DNA of 32,342 nucleotides from Candidatus Parvarchaeota archaeon (GCA_023380585.1 JAMCRN010000010.1:1-32342); one strand, 5' to 3'; positions 1 to 7,995 are shown, counted from the stretch's first letter. Notes: generated by a model not told the origin, from the sequence alone. Made by a program: numbers and translations.

Positions 1-19
1 CATTATCCCCTGCATGAAG

Positions 20-92
20 TAGCCCCGACCGGATTTGAACCGGTGTCTCAGGCTCCAAAGGCCTACGTGCTTGGCCGCTACACTACGGGGCT
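20..92 (-). tRNA. tRNA-Gln (anticodon TTG)
   Basis: Reading the minus strand, a 7-bp acceptor stem (AGCCCCG with CGGGGCT), a T arm with GGTTCAAATCC, and a 7-nt anticodon loop CTTTGGA on a 5-bp stem give a complete cloverleaf with anticodon TTG, which decodes CAA. The discriminator base is A and no CCA is encoded, so CCA must be added after transcription. A TATA-like TTTTATAAAA sits about 25-34 nt upstream of the 5' end. Confidence 0.95.
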
Positions 93-116
93 TCTATCTA
101 TCATTTATCAGCGGTC

Positions 117-126
117 TTTTATAAAA
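117..126 (-). promoter_or_regulatory. TATA box for tRNA-Gln
   Basis: Perfect palindrome TTTTATAAAA lying 25-34 nt upstream of the tRNA-Gln 5' end, the normal archaeal TATA position. Assigned by position and composition only. Confidence 0.55.
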
Positions 127-161
127 TGAATCAAGCTAGTAAAATATCAAACGATTAAAAG

Positions 162-170
162 GCTTAAATA
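162..170 (+). promoter_or_regulatory. TATA box for the lipid-sugar phosphotransferase gene
   Basis: GCTTAAATA centred about 26 nt before the ATG at 192. No Shine-Dalgarno sequence is present, so transcription probably starts at or next to the ATG and the mRNA is leaderless. Confidence 0.6.
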
Positions 171-191
171 CGACGCGAAGGTAAAAATCAG

Positions 192-1235
192 ATGATACTT
201 GAAATCTTTATTTCAGCTTTAATAGCCTTCGTGGCGACTTTGATCGGAGGGCAGTTCATAATACCCGTGCTTCTGCAGGCTAAACTATTAGCTAGGGACA
301 TAAACAAAAAAAATACGCCGATTCTCCCCACAAGTGGCGGGACCATACTTCTTTTAGGGCTCTTCTTCGGCGTTCTAAGCCTTGTTTTTGCCTCGAATTA
401 CATAGTAGGCACGAGTGTAGACTCAGAGGTGATATTGATAAGCTTAATGAGCATACTTGCGATAACATTCATCGGCTTTCTTGATGACCTCATAGGCGGC
501 AGGATAAGGACTTTCCGCGGAGATGTGAAAGCTGCGATAAAACGCTATAAGTTTTTCAATGGGGGCATAAAGCAATGGCAAAAGCCCGTTCTGACGCTGA
601 TAGCTGCAATCCCTCTGATGGTGATCAACTTGGGCTCAGAGAATATAAAATTCCCACTCATAGGAGTCATATCAATAAATCCGATAGTTTATACTTTAGT
701 ATTCATACCGCTTGCAGTAGCTTTTTCGGCTAATTCTTTTAACATGCTTGAAGGGATGAATGGGATAGCCTCCCAGATGGGACTGGTAGCTTTCATCGCG
801 CTGTCCATATTTTCATATTACACACAAAATTATACAGCTTTTTCCCTATCTGTTATATTCTCCGCTGTACTTCTGGCTTATGTTTACTTCGGTTCGTATC
901 CGGCGAAAGTCCTACCAGGTGATAGTCTTACCTATCTTGTTGGGGCAGGATTTGCGGCTACAGTCATAATAGGCAAAATGCAGGTCTTGGGCCTCATATT
1001 GATAATACCATGGATAATCGAGTTCTTCCTCAAGGCAAGGGCAAGATTCCACGCCAACTCTTGGGGCATAATACAGAAAGACGGAAAGCTTAAGTCGCCT
1101 AATGGTGGCAAGATATATTCCTTGACGCACGTCTTCATGCGGAGCGGAAAATACACGGAAATGCAGATAGTCTCTATGCTGACCGTATTGGAAGCCGCTA
1201 TAGCTGCGTTAGGTCTTCTAGTATTACTTTATTAA
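192..1235 (+). CDS. UDP-GlcNAc:dolichyl-phosphate GlcNAc-1-phosphate transferase-like (glycosyltransferase family 4)
   Basis: A 347-aa polytopic membrane protein of the MraY/WecA/Alg7 superfamily. These enzymes transfer a sugar-1-phosphate from a UDP-sugar to a polyprenyl or dolichyl phosphate, the first step of lipid-linked oligosaccharide assembly for N-glycosylation. Visible motifs are the Asp pair in GFLDDL (D98-D99), the signature NSFNMLEGMNG (residues 181-191), close to the archaeal/eukaryotic Alg7 form, and HANSWG near the C-terminal third. About ten hydrophobic segments are visible, and the length is normal for archaeal AglH/Alg7 proteins. The ATG at 192 is supported by a TATA box 26 nt upstream. 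It stands alone with no glycosyltransferase partners in the window. Family is firm; exact sugar substrate is inferred. Confidence 0.85.
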   Translation: MILEIFISALIAFVATLIGGQFIIPVLLQAKLLARDINKKNTPILPTSGGTILLLGLFFGVLSLVFASNYIVGTSVDSEVILISLMSILAITFIGFLDDLIGGRIRTFRGDVKAAIKRYKFFNGGIKQWQKPVLTLIAAIPLMVINLGSENIKFPLIGVISINPIVYTLVFIPLAVAFSANSFNMLEGMNGIASQMGLVAFIALSIFSYYTQNYTAFSLSVIFSAVLLAYVYFGSYPAKVLPGDSLTYLVGAGFAATVIIGKMQVLGLILIIPWIIEFFLKARARFHANSWGIIQKDGKLKSPNGGKIYSLTHVFMRSGKYTEMQIVSMLTVLEAAIAALGLLVLLY

Positions 1236-1282
1236 AACATGGCAATTAAATATTAATAACCTTTGAGGTCTCTAGAATAAAT

Positions 1283-1750
1283 ATGGAAATCATACCAGTC
1301 GGCACAACATCGGTCCAGTACCAGGGTCTTATGGATGACCAGAATTTTTACAATTTCATGAAGGACACCCTGCAGGGAATAGGTTATAAAGTAAATGAGA
1401 CCTCATACATACAGTTTGCAGGTCAGAATTACGCAATAACATGGGTAGCTAAGAAGTTCATAGACGACTATATGGCTTACAGGATAACCATAAAACTGGA
1501 TTACAGGGGATTGACGGAGACTACGGCAACAAAGGATGGAAAACAGATAAAGATGAAGACTGGCACAGTTCAGATAACTTTAGTTTCAGACATACTTCTT
1601 GATTATCTGGACAAATGGGCTGTAGGCGTTTCAAAACTGATAAGGCCCATATTTGACAAGATGAACAAGGACGTACTGGTGCAGAGAAGGAATACTTTCG
1701 AGAACGAGATACAGAACATAAAGTCTTCCATACAATCACACTTTGGGTAA
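1283..1750 (+). CDS. conserved-looking hypothetical protein, 155 aa
   Basis: I do not recognise this protein. It is soluble, with no signal peptide or membrane segment. It alternates likely strands with a C-terminal helical region (roughly residues 105-155) rich in Lys, Asp and Glu, resembling a small alpha/beta domain with an amphipathic tail. An AT-rich TATA-like stretch (about 1246-1262) precedes the ATG at 1283. Its stop codon TAA at 1748-1750 directly abuts the next frame, and the RqcH-family gene starts 6 nt later, so the two are probably co-transcribed. A role near ribosome rescue or nascent-chain handling is guilt by association only. Confidence 0.75.
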   Translation: MEIIPVGTTSVQYQGLMDDQNFYNFMKDTLQGIGYKVNETSYIQFAGQNYAITWVAKKFIDDYMAYRITIKLDYRGLTETTATKDGKQIKMKTGTVQITLVSDILLDYLDKWAVGVSKLIRPIFDKMNKDVLVQRRNTFENEIQNIKSSIQSHFG

Positions 1751-1756
1751 GTGTGT

Positions 1757-3523
1757 ATGCCAAAAAAGTCCCTGGCCTCCCTTGACATATACAAGTTCCT
1801 ACAGGAAACTTCTTTTCTGCAAGGTGCTACGCTTAGAGACGTGAAAAGCAGGAAGAATGAGTTTTTTTTCCTCTTCTATAAAGGGTCTGAGAGATGGCTG
1901 AAGGCGGTGCCTGGGCAGTACATATGTATTCAGAACGAAAGGCCGAGGGAAAACATAAACTATCCCTTCACAGAGCTGCTGAAAAAGGAGCTTTTGAACA
2001 AAAAAGCAGCTATAAACATGCACGGAGCGGACAGGATAGTGGAATTAGATTTTACAGAAAGTCTGCTCAGTATAGAGCTTTTCTCCAAAGGGAATATCAT
2101 ACTGTCTAAGCACGGCAGGATAGTCCGTTCGCTTTTCAGCAGGGACTACAGCAGCAGGAAAGTAGCGGAGGGCGAGCCGATGTCTTATCCTCCGGCGGTA
2201 TCCGATGTTTTTTCCATGGATAAACAGGTATTTTACGATACATTGAAGAGATCAGACAAGGAAAACCTCGTAAAATCCCTAGCTCTTGACTTTTCCTTAG
2301 GAGGAGTATACGCAGAAGAGCTATGTTTCCGTGCTCACATAGACAAAGCCGCCAAAATAACGGAAATAGACACCGAATCAGCGGATAAATTATACTTAGA
2401 GCTGAGGAAAATCATAGAAAGGCCTTCTAAACCCAACATATTCGACGGCGCTTATCTCTCTGTCATAGACCTTGAGCATATAAACGCGGATAAGAGATAC
2501 TTTAAGGACATAAACAGCGCCATAATAGAATTCTTCTCAGAAGAGCAGCCTGTCAGCAGAAAAAAGGTCGATTCACATAAAAACTTTTCCGTCCGTATAC
2601 AGGAACTGAAAGATAGCATAGAAAAGGTGAATTCCTCTTACGAGGGACTTGAGCAACTATTCGATTTAGCCAGGAACTCCGGAATGAAGCTTGAAGACAG
2701 GAAGAAGGCGCTAGAAGAGAGGGGTTGGAGACTCGATGGCGCCACAATTTCCTCTGCAGAATTACCGGGTCTTATATTAGATATAAGGAAGGGTCTAAGG
2801 GCAAACATAGACCACTATTACGCGGAAATGAAGAAATTAAGCCGCGGCCTTAAGGTGCGTCCGGAAAACAGACAAGGACCAAAAAAACTCAGATACTTGG
2901 AGAGAGATGCCTGGTACTCGAAATTCAGGTGGGGACTCACATCTTCCGGCAATCTAGTGGTAATAGGCAGGGATAATGCTCAAAATATAAAACTAATAGA
3001 GAAGTACATGGAAAAAGACGACATAGTCTTGCACGCGGACGTATTTGGGAGTCCATTTGGGCTTATAAAAAGCAATGGAAAGTCGGCAAGCATGGGCGAC
3101 ATAGACGAGGCTGCACATATGGTGGCTTCATATTCTTCGGCGTGGAAGAACGGTGCAGGCAATATAGATGTGTATTATGTGAAGCCATATCAAGTAACCA
3201 GAAGCCCTCCGTCAGGAGAGTCATTGAAGAAAGGGGCTTTTTACATAAGCGGTACTAGGGAATATGTGAAGAACGTTGAGCTGTACTTATACATAGGGAT
3301 AGACATCTCATCCGAGAGCTATTCTTTGACAGTCTCTTCGTTCAAACCTAAAAAAGACTATTTTTTGGTAACGCCAGGTAACAAAACCAGAGAAGATGTC
3401 CTTAAAAGGATGATAAAGATAATATCTGACACGAAAGGGGTTCTACTTGAAAGAGATCGAATAGATCGGCTTTTGCCCCAGGGAAAATGCTCCATAAAAG
3501 ACACCGACATGCGGAAGGCTTAA
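1757..3523 (+). CDS. rqcH: RqcH/NEMF/Tae2-family ribosome quality control protein (NFACT)
   Basis: A 588-aa NFACT-family protein. Members bind split 50S/60S subunits carrying stalled peptidyl-tRNA; bacterial RqcH and eukaryotic Rqc2 recruit tRNA to add C-terminal tails. The NFACT-N domain covers roughly residues 1-220, with the conserved Asp-Arg pair in ADRIVEL (D92-R93) and the LFSKGNIIL block. A helical/coiled-coil region spans about 265-330. An NFACT-R domain starts near residue 383 (WYSKFRWGLTSSGNLVVIGRD) and includes DIVLHADVFGSP and VKPYQV. A GTG at 1751 is in frame, but the ATG at 1757 fits better. The stop codon overlaps the TATA box of the next gene. Family membership is strong; tailing activity in this archaeon is not shown. 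Confidence 0.9.
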   Translation: MPKKSLASLDIYKFLQETSFLQGATLRDVKSRKNEFFFLFYKGSERWLKAVPGQYICIQNERPRENINYPFTELLKKELLNKKAAINMHGADRIVELDFTESLLSIELFSKGNIILSKHGRIVRSLFSRDYSSRKVAEGEPMSYPPAVSDVFSMDKQVFYDTLKRSDKENLVKSLALDFSLGGVYAEELCFRAHIDKAAKITEIDTESADKLYLELRKIIERPSKPNIFDGAYLSVIDLEHINADKRYFKDINSAIIEFFSEEQPVSRKKVDSHKNFSVRIQELKDSIEKVNSSYEGLEQLFDLARNSGMKLEDRKKALEERGWRLDGATISSAELPGLILDIRKGLRANIDHYYAEMKKLSRGLKVRPENRQGPKKLRYLERDAWYSKFRWGLTSSGNLVVIGRDNAQNIKLIEKYMEKDDIVLHADVFGSPFGLIKSNGKSASMGDIDEAAHMVASYSSAWKNGAGNIDVYYVKPYQVTRSPPSGESLKKGAFYISGTREYVKNVELYLYIGIDISSESYSLTVSSFKPKKDYFLVTPGNKTREDVLKRMIKIISDTKGVLLERDRIDRLLPQGKCSIKDTDMRKA

Positions 3524-3528
3524 ATAAT
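3518..3528 (+). promoter_or_regulatory. TATA box for the Toprim gene, overlapping the rqcH stop
   Basis: GCTTAAATAAT centred about 26 nt before the ATG at 3549. The rqcH stop codon (3521-3523) lies inside the element, so the promoter is embedded in the end of the preceding gene. Confidence 0.55.
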
Positions 3529-3548
3529 ACACTCATTCATTAGTTAAA

Positions 3549-3908
3549 ATGGGACGGCGTCCTTGTCTCAATAATATATTGAATATAGTACGGCCAATCC
3601 TAAGCGAAAAATGTTGCGTGATAGTTGAAGGCAAGAACGATGCCAAAGCTCTTGTTAAACTTGGTATACCAGAATCCAGGATATTCCAGTCTGCACAGAT
3701 AAGCTACGACAAATTAGAGCCGCTCATAGCAAATTTTGATGTATACATACCAATGTTTGATGCTGATAGGACAGGGGTTCACAGGCTAGAAAAGTTTCTG
3801 CATTACTTCTCAGGCATGGCTATAAAGATAGACATGAGTTATTCAGAAAAGCTAAGGTCAGAGGGAGTAGTATACATAGAAGGGATAAATCGTCTGATAA
3901 AAATCTGA
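3549..3908 (+). CDS. small Toprim domain protein
   Basis: A 119-aa protein that is essentially one Toprim domain, the metal-binding nucleotidyl-transfer/hydrolase fold of DnaG primase, topoisomerases and RNase M5. The first motif CVIVEGKNDAKAL carries the conserved Glu (E27). The DxD motif appears as PMFDADRTG (D71, D73). It resembles the short stand-alone archaeal Toprim proteins (UPF0292-like), whose substrate is not established. The leaderless-type promoter just upstream supports the ATG at 3549 and separate expression from rqcH. No other domain is attached, so function beyond probable nucleic-acid processing cannot be assigned. Confidence 0.8.
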   Translation: MGRRPCLNNILNIVRPILSEKCCVIVEGKNDAKALVKLGIPESRIFQSAQISYDKLEPLIANFDVYIPMFDADRTGVHRLEKFLHYFSGMAIKIDMSYSEKLRSEGVVYIEGINRLIKI

Positions 3909-4034
3909 CCTTGTAGCCGTGAGAGTATAACGAAATTTATCGTGCAAAATGCCGATGAACATTCATAATCACTCGTCTGATATACTATTAAATAAAACCG
4001 TTTATTTGGCACTTTGCTCTCTACTGGGAATCAA

Positions 4035-4106
4035 AGCCTCGGGCGAGAATCGGACTCGCGATCTTTTCCTTACCAAGGAAACGCTATACCACTAAGCCAC
4101 CGAGGC
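4035..4106 (-). tRNA. tRNA-Thr (anticodon GGT)
   Basis: Minus-strand cloverleaf with a 7-bp acceptor stem (GCCTCGG with CCGAGGC) and a 5-bp anticodon stem (TTTCC/GGAAA) enclosing the loop TTGGTAA, anticodon GGT. G1-C72, C2-G71 and discriminator U73 match identity elements known for archaeal threonyl-tRNA synthetase, which supports Thr. No encoded CCA. In the rest of the stretch between 3909 and 4275 I see only the promoter of the next gene. Confidence 0.94.
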
Positions 4107-4244
4107 GTTTTTATATTTCTTTCTGCACGCTATACAAATTCTCATGCTTCATTGATTTATATGTTTCAAAGCGGCCTGTATATTTTATAGATGCTGCTTT
4201 CTGTCTAATCAAACAAGCCTTGCACATGTATGCGGCAGGGTTAG

Positions 4245-4253
4245 ATTTAAATA
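4245..4253 (+). promoter_or_regulatory. TATA box for eS17
   Basis: ATTTAAATA centred about 27 nt before the ATG at 4276, in the position expected for a leaderless archaeal transcript. Confidence 0.55.
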
Positions 4254-4275
4254 GGAACACAAAGTCAATTAGAGG

Positions 4276-4494
4276 ATGGGAAGAGTACGTGGAAAAATGA
4301 TAAGGCTTTCTACCCTAGAGATACTAAAGAGATACCGTAATCAGTTTACCGACAATTACGATGCAAATAAGAAGATACTGAATGAGCTGGTATACGCCGA
4401 TAAAACCACAAGGAACAAGATAGCAGGCTTCATAACGAGCCTTTCAAAGGCCAAGAAGATAGAAGAGTATATTATAGAGCACTCCACAGGCTAA
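4276..4494 (+). CDS. rps17e: 30S ribosomal protein eS17 (S17e)
   Basis: A 72-aa basic protein of the archaeal/eukaryotic small-subunit family eS17. The N-terminal MGRVR, the central DANKKILNEL and the block TRNKIAGFITSL match the family signature from start to end. The length fits archaeal members (about 60-75 aa). It has its own leaderless-type promoter and sits apart from other ribosomal protein genes, between tRNA-Thr and a convergent PRC-barrel gene that ends 9 nt beyond its stop. Confidence 0.92.
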   Translation: MGRVRGKMIRLSTLEILKRYRNQFTDNYDANKKILNELVYADKTTRNKIAGFITSLSKAKKIEEYIIEHSTG

Positions 4495-4503
4495 AAATAT
4501 AAA

Positions 4504-4776
4504 TCAGATTATGTCTTCTTCCGCTACTACTACGAAGTCTCCTACGGATATGACAGAATTGTACGGAATCCTATGGTTACCGTTCTCGTCTTTTTCGAAT
4601 TGGAACGTATTGGCGTAGGCTGTAGGGCTCTTTATAGACAAATAGACTAGCTCCCCCGTCCTTATCTCATATACTAGGTCAGCGACCACACCAAGCCTCT
4701 TTCCGCTTTTTCCAACTACAGTTTTACCTATTATTACCTTTGAATCTATACGTTCTCCTTTCGTTGTGCCTGACAT
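4504..4776 (-). CDS. PRC-barrel domain protein
   Basis: A 90-aa protein whose body is a single PRC-barrel, the small beta-barrel of ribosome maturation factor RimM and photosynthetic reaction centre H subunits. Residues 15-48 (IIGKTVVGKSGKRLG, then GELVYLSIK) and 70-85 (IPYNSVISVGDFVVV) are the typical strands. The ATG at 4776 was chosen over an upstream in-frame start because GGAGGC lies 4 nt before it. Archaea carry several such stand-alone PRC-barrel proteins whose roles are mostly unknown; RNA or ribosome binding is the usual guess. It lies downstream of the methyltransferase and ProRS genes on the same strand. Confidence 0.85.
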   Translation of the reverse strand: MSGTTKGERIDSKVIIGKTVVGKSGKRLGVVADLVYEIRTGELVYLSIKSPTAYANTFQFEKDENGNHRIPYNSVISVGDFVVVAEEDII

Positions 4777-4780
4777 AATC

Positions 4781-4786
4781 GCCTCC
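4781..4786 (-). promoter_or_regulatory. Shine-Dalgarno site fixing the PRC-barrel start
   Basis: On the minus strand GGAGGC is followed by 4 nt and the ATG at 4776. It is one of the few strong ribosome-binding sites in the window and decides the start of this gene. Confidence 0.75.
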
Positions 4787-4816
4787 TTCTGATTATGATA
4801 TAAGTAAATGCTCAAT

Positions 4817-5314
4817 TTAAACCTTTTCTGTCTTATAAAATATAAAAACCCTGTCGTTCTCTATCTCCGTGATTATCCTCGGCTTCAGATAATCAAGATC
4901 TATTCCAGACGACTTAAGGACCGATATCGCTATCCTCCCGCCCGGCTTGCAGTATTCAAAGGCTTTTTCTATGCATATCTTTCGCTCTTCTTCGTTCAGG
5001 TCCTGCAGGACAGTTACGCACATCACTACATCGAACTTCCGGTTAGTGGAGAAATCCGATATCCTTTTGTTTTCTGCTTTTATATGGTTGTTTACAGGTA
5101 TGAATGAGAACAAAGATGACGGCTCTACGGCAAGTATGTCATTCTCATGGAGAATCTTCTCAAGTATCCCATTACCTGCGCCGATGTCAAGTATAGAGTC
5201 ACCGTCTTTTATGCCGATGATACTTATTATTCCACTTATCTTTTTTCTCTGCTCTGCGCCGTATAAGCTCTCATAGCTATTTGATATAACAGTGTAATAT
5301 TCATAAGATTCCAC
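4817..5314 (-). CDS. class I SAM-dependent methyltransferase
   Basis: A 165-aa methyltransferase. Motif I, the SAM-binding loop, is ILDIGAGNGILE (about residues 41-52). The acidic end of strand 2 is in LAVEPS, and motif IV is the FDVVMCVTVLQDL stretch. The following block, with KPGGRIAISVL, is the usual post-motif strand and loop. The length is that of a bare Rossmann core with no substrate-recognition domain, so the target cannot be read. It begins 2 nt after the ProRS stop codon and is almost certainly translated from the ProRS mRNA, which hints at, but does not prove, an RNA substrate. Confidence 0.82.
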   Translation of the reverse strand: MESYEYYTVISNSYESLYGAEQRKKISGIISIIGIKDGDSILDIGAGNGILEKILHENDILAVEPSSLFSFIPVNNHIKAENKRISDFSTNRKFDVVMCVTVLQDLNEEERKICIEKAFEYCKPGGRIAISVLKSSGIDLDYLKPRIITEIENDRVFIFYKTEKV

Positions 5315-5316
5315 AT

Positions 5317-6753
5317 TCAGTAGGATTTGGCAAATACCGCGTTATTTTCTGCTTTTCTGCCGCAGAAGACGCATACGTCAGATATCAGCTTCTCTTTATC
5401 AAGGAGTATAAGCCTAGATGTAGCTCCAGTGGCTTGCTTTATCTCTTCTTCGCATTCTATCCTACCGCACCAAGCGGCTTTTGCCACATTTTTTTCTCCT
5501 TTCAACGCGGATACAAAGCCTTCCCTGTCTTTTATCTGGACGATCCTGTCCTCTGATGCTTTTTTTGACGCTTCCAGCATGTCCTTCTGAATGCTTTTTA
5601 AAACGTCTTTAAGAGACTGTAAGGAGTTCAGTTTTATGGTTTTTTTTGCGCCAGACCATCTAAATTTTAGAGTTACACTGCCGGAGGCGAGTTCTCTCTC
5701 TCCGATTTCAAGCTTTATAGGCACGCCTTTCAGATCATATTCATTGAACTTCCATCCAGGAGAGTACTCAATCCTGTCATCCAAAAGGACTCTGATACCT
5801 TCTCCTACAAGCAGTTTTTCCACTTTTTTAACGTATTCCAGAAGTTTTTCAGAATCTCCTCCTTTGATTATGGGTATTATTACTACCTGTATAGGCGCCA
5901 CGGCAGGAGGCAGTACCAGGCCTTTGTCATCTCCATATACCATGATCATTATACCGAGCGCTCGCATGGCCATTCCCCATGAAGTTTGCTGTACGAACCG
6001 CCATTTGTTGTCTCTATCAAGATATTTTATATCGAAAGGCCGCGCGAAGTTTTCACCCAGGTAGTGGGAAGTCCCAGCCTGCGACATGAAATTATTTGGT
6101 AGTATTGCCTCTACGGTGTAAGTGGAAACAGCGCCGGCGAATTTTTCACTTTCGCTTTTCTTGCCGAATAGTACAGGTACTGCAAGGACTTCTTCCATGA
6201 TCTTTTTGTATACTAATCCCATTTCTCTGGCGTTGCTCTCCGCCTCTTTCTCTGTTTCGAAGGCACAGTGGCCTTCCTGCCAAAGCACTTCTCTGCCTCG
6301 GAGCAGCAGTCTCGTTTCCTTTGTTTCCCACCTTACCACGTTGTTCCACTGGTTTATCAGAATTGGGAGGTCCCTGTAGCTCTTTATCCATTTAGAGTAG
6401 CTTTCGTACATTATTGTCTCGGAAGTTGGACGTATAGCAAGTTTCTCTTCGAGTTGCTTTTCTCCTCCCAACGTTACCCAGGCGACCTCTGGGTTGAAGC
6501 CCTTTATATGCTCTTTTTCCTTGGATAATGTAGATTCAGGTATCAAAAGCGGGAAATAGGCGTTTTTGACGTTTCTTTTCTTTATTTCTTCGTCCAAAGC
6601 TTTCTGCATGACCTCCCACATGAAGTAACCGTAAGGTCTGTATACTGGGAATCCCTTAACGCCGGAGAAATCCATCGCCTCCGACGCCACCAGGACTTCA
6701 TTGTACCACTGGGTTATATCATCTCTCTTCCGCGTTTTCAGTGGTTCGACCAT
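5317..6753 (-). CDS. proS: prolyl-tRNA synthetase (archaeal/eukaryotic type)
   Basis: A 478-aa class IIa synthetase that charges tRNA-Pro. Motif 1 lies in GFPVYRPYGYFMWEVMQKAL. Motif 2 spans the RPTSETIMYESYSKWI stretch through GREVLWQEGHCAF. Motif 3 is at WGMAMRALG, followed by YGDDKGLVLPP. The anticodon-binding domain starts at VAPIQVVIIPI. The C-terminal zinc-binding domain of the archaeal type is present (WCGRIEC with VCVFCG), and the chain ends in Tyr as usual. The ATG at 6753 is preferred to a TTG 51 nt upstream because it gives the canonical N-terminus and an AT-rich promoter (6770-6786) lies at the right distance. The methyltransferase gene follows by 2 nt. Confidence 0.96.
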   Translation of the reverse strand: MVEPLKTRKRDDITQWYNEVLVASEAMDFSGVKGFPVYRPYGYFMWEVMQKALDEEIKKRNVKNAYFPLLIPESTLSKEKEHIKGFNPEVAWVTLGGEKQLEEKLAIRPTSETIMYESYSKWIKSYRDLPILINQWNNVVRWETKETRLLLRGREVLWQEGHCAFETEKEAESNAREMGLVYKKIMEEVLAVPVLFGKKSESEKFAGAVSTYTVEAILPNNFMSQAGTSHYLGENFARPFDIKYLDRDNKWRFVQQTSWGMAMRALGIMIMVYGDDKGLVLPPAVAPIQVVIIPIIKGGDSEKLLEYVKKVEKLLVGEGIRVLLDDRIEYSPGWKFNEYDLKGVPIKLEIGERELASGSVTLKFRWSGAKKTIKLNSLQSLKDVLKSIQKDMLEASKKASEDRIVQIKDREGFVSALKGEKNVAKAAWCGRIECEEEIKQATGATSRLILLDKEKLISDVCVFCGRKAENNAVFAKSY

Positions 6754-6853
6754 TTGTTTTAAGATTTCTGTTATAATTAATACTTTAATCGGCGCGTAAG
6801 ACAAATACCATTAAATCATGAAAGATACGTATCGTAGCCTATTTTTCTGTAAA

Positions 6854-6864
6854 GGCATATATTC
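6854..6864 (+). promoter_or_regulatory. TATA-like box for the pilin-LamG gene
   Basis: GGCATATATTC centred about 27 nt before the ATG at 6886. This spacing supports 6886 rather than the in-frame TTG at 6865 as the start. Confidence 0.5.
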
Positions 6865-6885
6865 TTGCACATCTGTGAATTTTAC

Positions 6886-7995
6886 ATGGTGCTCAACCCA
6901 AGAAGCCAGTCAGCACTGGAATATATGATGACTTATGGCTGGGCCATCCTCATCATAGTCATCGTGGCCGCCGTCCTCTACTCTTTCGGTATCTTCTCCC
7001 CTTCTTCAAGCATATCAGCGACAATAACAGGCTTCTCAGGGGCAGGAGTCACGGCGGCAAGCTGCATAAACTCCGTAAACAACCAAATACTAGCCTTATC
7101 CATAACAGACAACACCGGTTATCTCATAAATATAACAAGTATAAACACCACAAGCACCAATGGAGTCTCAGCATCCCAGTCCATAGGATCAGAGCTTTCC
7201 CCTGGCTCCTCTGCCGTCTTCTACGTTAATGCAGGCTGCAACAAGTCCTCTTCCGCCTATTCCGGCTCGGCAACCATAACCTACACAGAACCGGGACAGC
7301 CATTGCCAGGGCCGTATCTATCGAATGGAAAGATTGCGAATGTACCCGTTTTATCAAATCTAAATTTAGTCGCAGGTTTGGATGGAACAAATGCCGATTT
7401 TTTCATTGCAGGCAACTCATTTCCTAATGGCTCATCTCCCAGGACAGCGATCTTGTGGATTTACGAAAAAAGCGATTCTACACGGTTTTATGTTGTAGAT
7501 TACGGAGGTTCGTCTTCAGATTCTGAATTTGGGTTGTCCTTGAACGAATTTTCGGCCGGGCAATTTGGCCTTGAAACATGCGGAAATGGTTGGTTATCAT
7601 CAGCAACTATAAATTTGGACACGTGGTATTTCCTAGCCATAGTCTGGTTTGGTAACGGCTCCCCTTCATTTTTTGTAAATGGCGTAAATGATTCAGGAGG
7701 GGGTACTTGGGGTACTCCGATAATAAATACTCAAAGTGGAAATCAATATCTTGGTTCGGGGAATAATCAGTGTCATACGGGGTTCTATTTCAATGGCTCC
7801 GTCTCGGATTTTCAGATCTATTCCAAAGCACTCTCATCTTCACAGATACAAAAAATATATTCTGGGGGTATCGGAGGGGCCCCAGTTCCAAATACTGGTC
7901 TAATAGCGTGGCTACCTCTAGACGGCAACGCAAATGATTATTCTGGCAACAATAACAATGGCGTGTCATACAATGTTCAGTGGGTATCACCTTAG
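6886..7995 (+). CDS. pilin-like surface protein with class III signal peptide and LamG domain
   Basis: A 369-aa secreted or surface protein. The N-terminus NPRSQSALEYMMTYGW, followed by a hydrophobic helix to about residue 36, is an archaeal class III (type IV pilin-like) signal, with expected prepilin-peptidase cleavage before Q8. Residues about 40-140 are Ser/Thr/Asn-rich with many N-glycosylation sequons. Residues 160-328 form a concanavalin-like LamG/jelly-roll domain (AILWIYEKSD, DTWYFLAIVW, NGSVSDFQIYSKALSSSQI). After a short linker the sequence begins what looks like a second LamG copy (GLIAWLPLDGNANDYSGN) but stops after about 30 residues. A role in adhesion or glycan binding is inferred. 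No prepilin peptidase or assembly ATPase gene lies in the window. Confidence 0.85.
   Translation: MVLNPRSQSALEYMMTYGWAILIIVIVAAVLYSFGIFSPSSSISATITGFSGAGVTAASCINSVNNQILALSITDNTGYLINITSINTTSTNGVSASQSIGSELSPGSSAVFYVNAGCNKSSSAYSGSATITYTEPGQPLPGPYLSNGKIANVPVLSNLNLVAGLDGTNADFFIAGNSFPNGSSPRTAILWIYEKSDSTRFYVVDYGGSSSDSEFGLSLNEFSAGQFGLETCGNGWLSSATINLDTWYFLAIVWFGNGSPSFFVNGVNDSGGGTWGTPIINTQSGNQYLGSGNNQCHTGFYFNGSVSDFQIYSKALSSSQIQKIYSGGIGGAPVPNTGLIAWLPLDGNANDYSGNNNNGVSYNVQWVSP

Noticed and set aside
3909-4034. Possible C/D box small RNA (CGATGAAC followed by GTCTGATA)
   Set aside because: The boxes are only about 25-30 nt apart, the C box has a mismatch, and no terminal stem or second box pair is visible.
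4808-6528. Several plus-strand open frames opposite the methyltransferase and ProRS genes
   Set aside because: They have no recognisable domains and are the complement of well-supported genes.
6754-6804. TTG-initiated N-terminal extension of ProRS
   Set aside because: The extra residues are not part of the ProRS family, and the ATG at 6753 gives the canonical start with a promoter at suitable distance.
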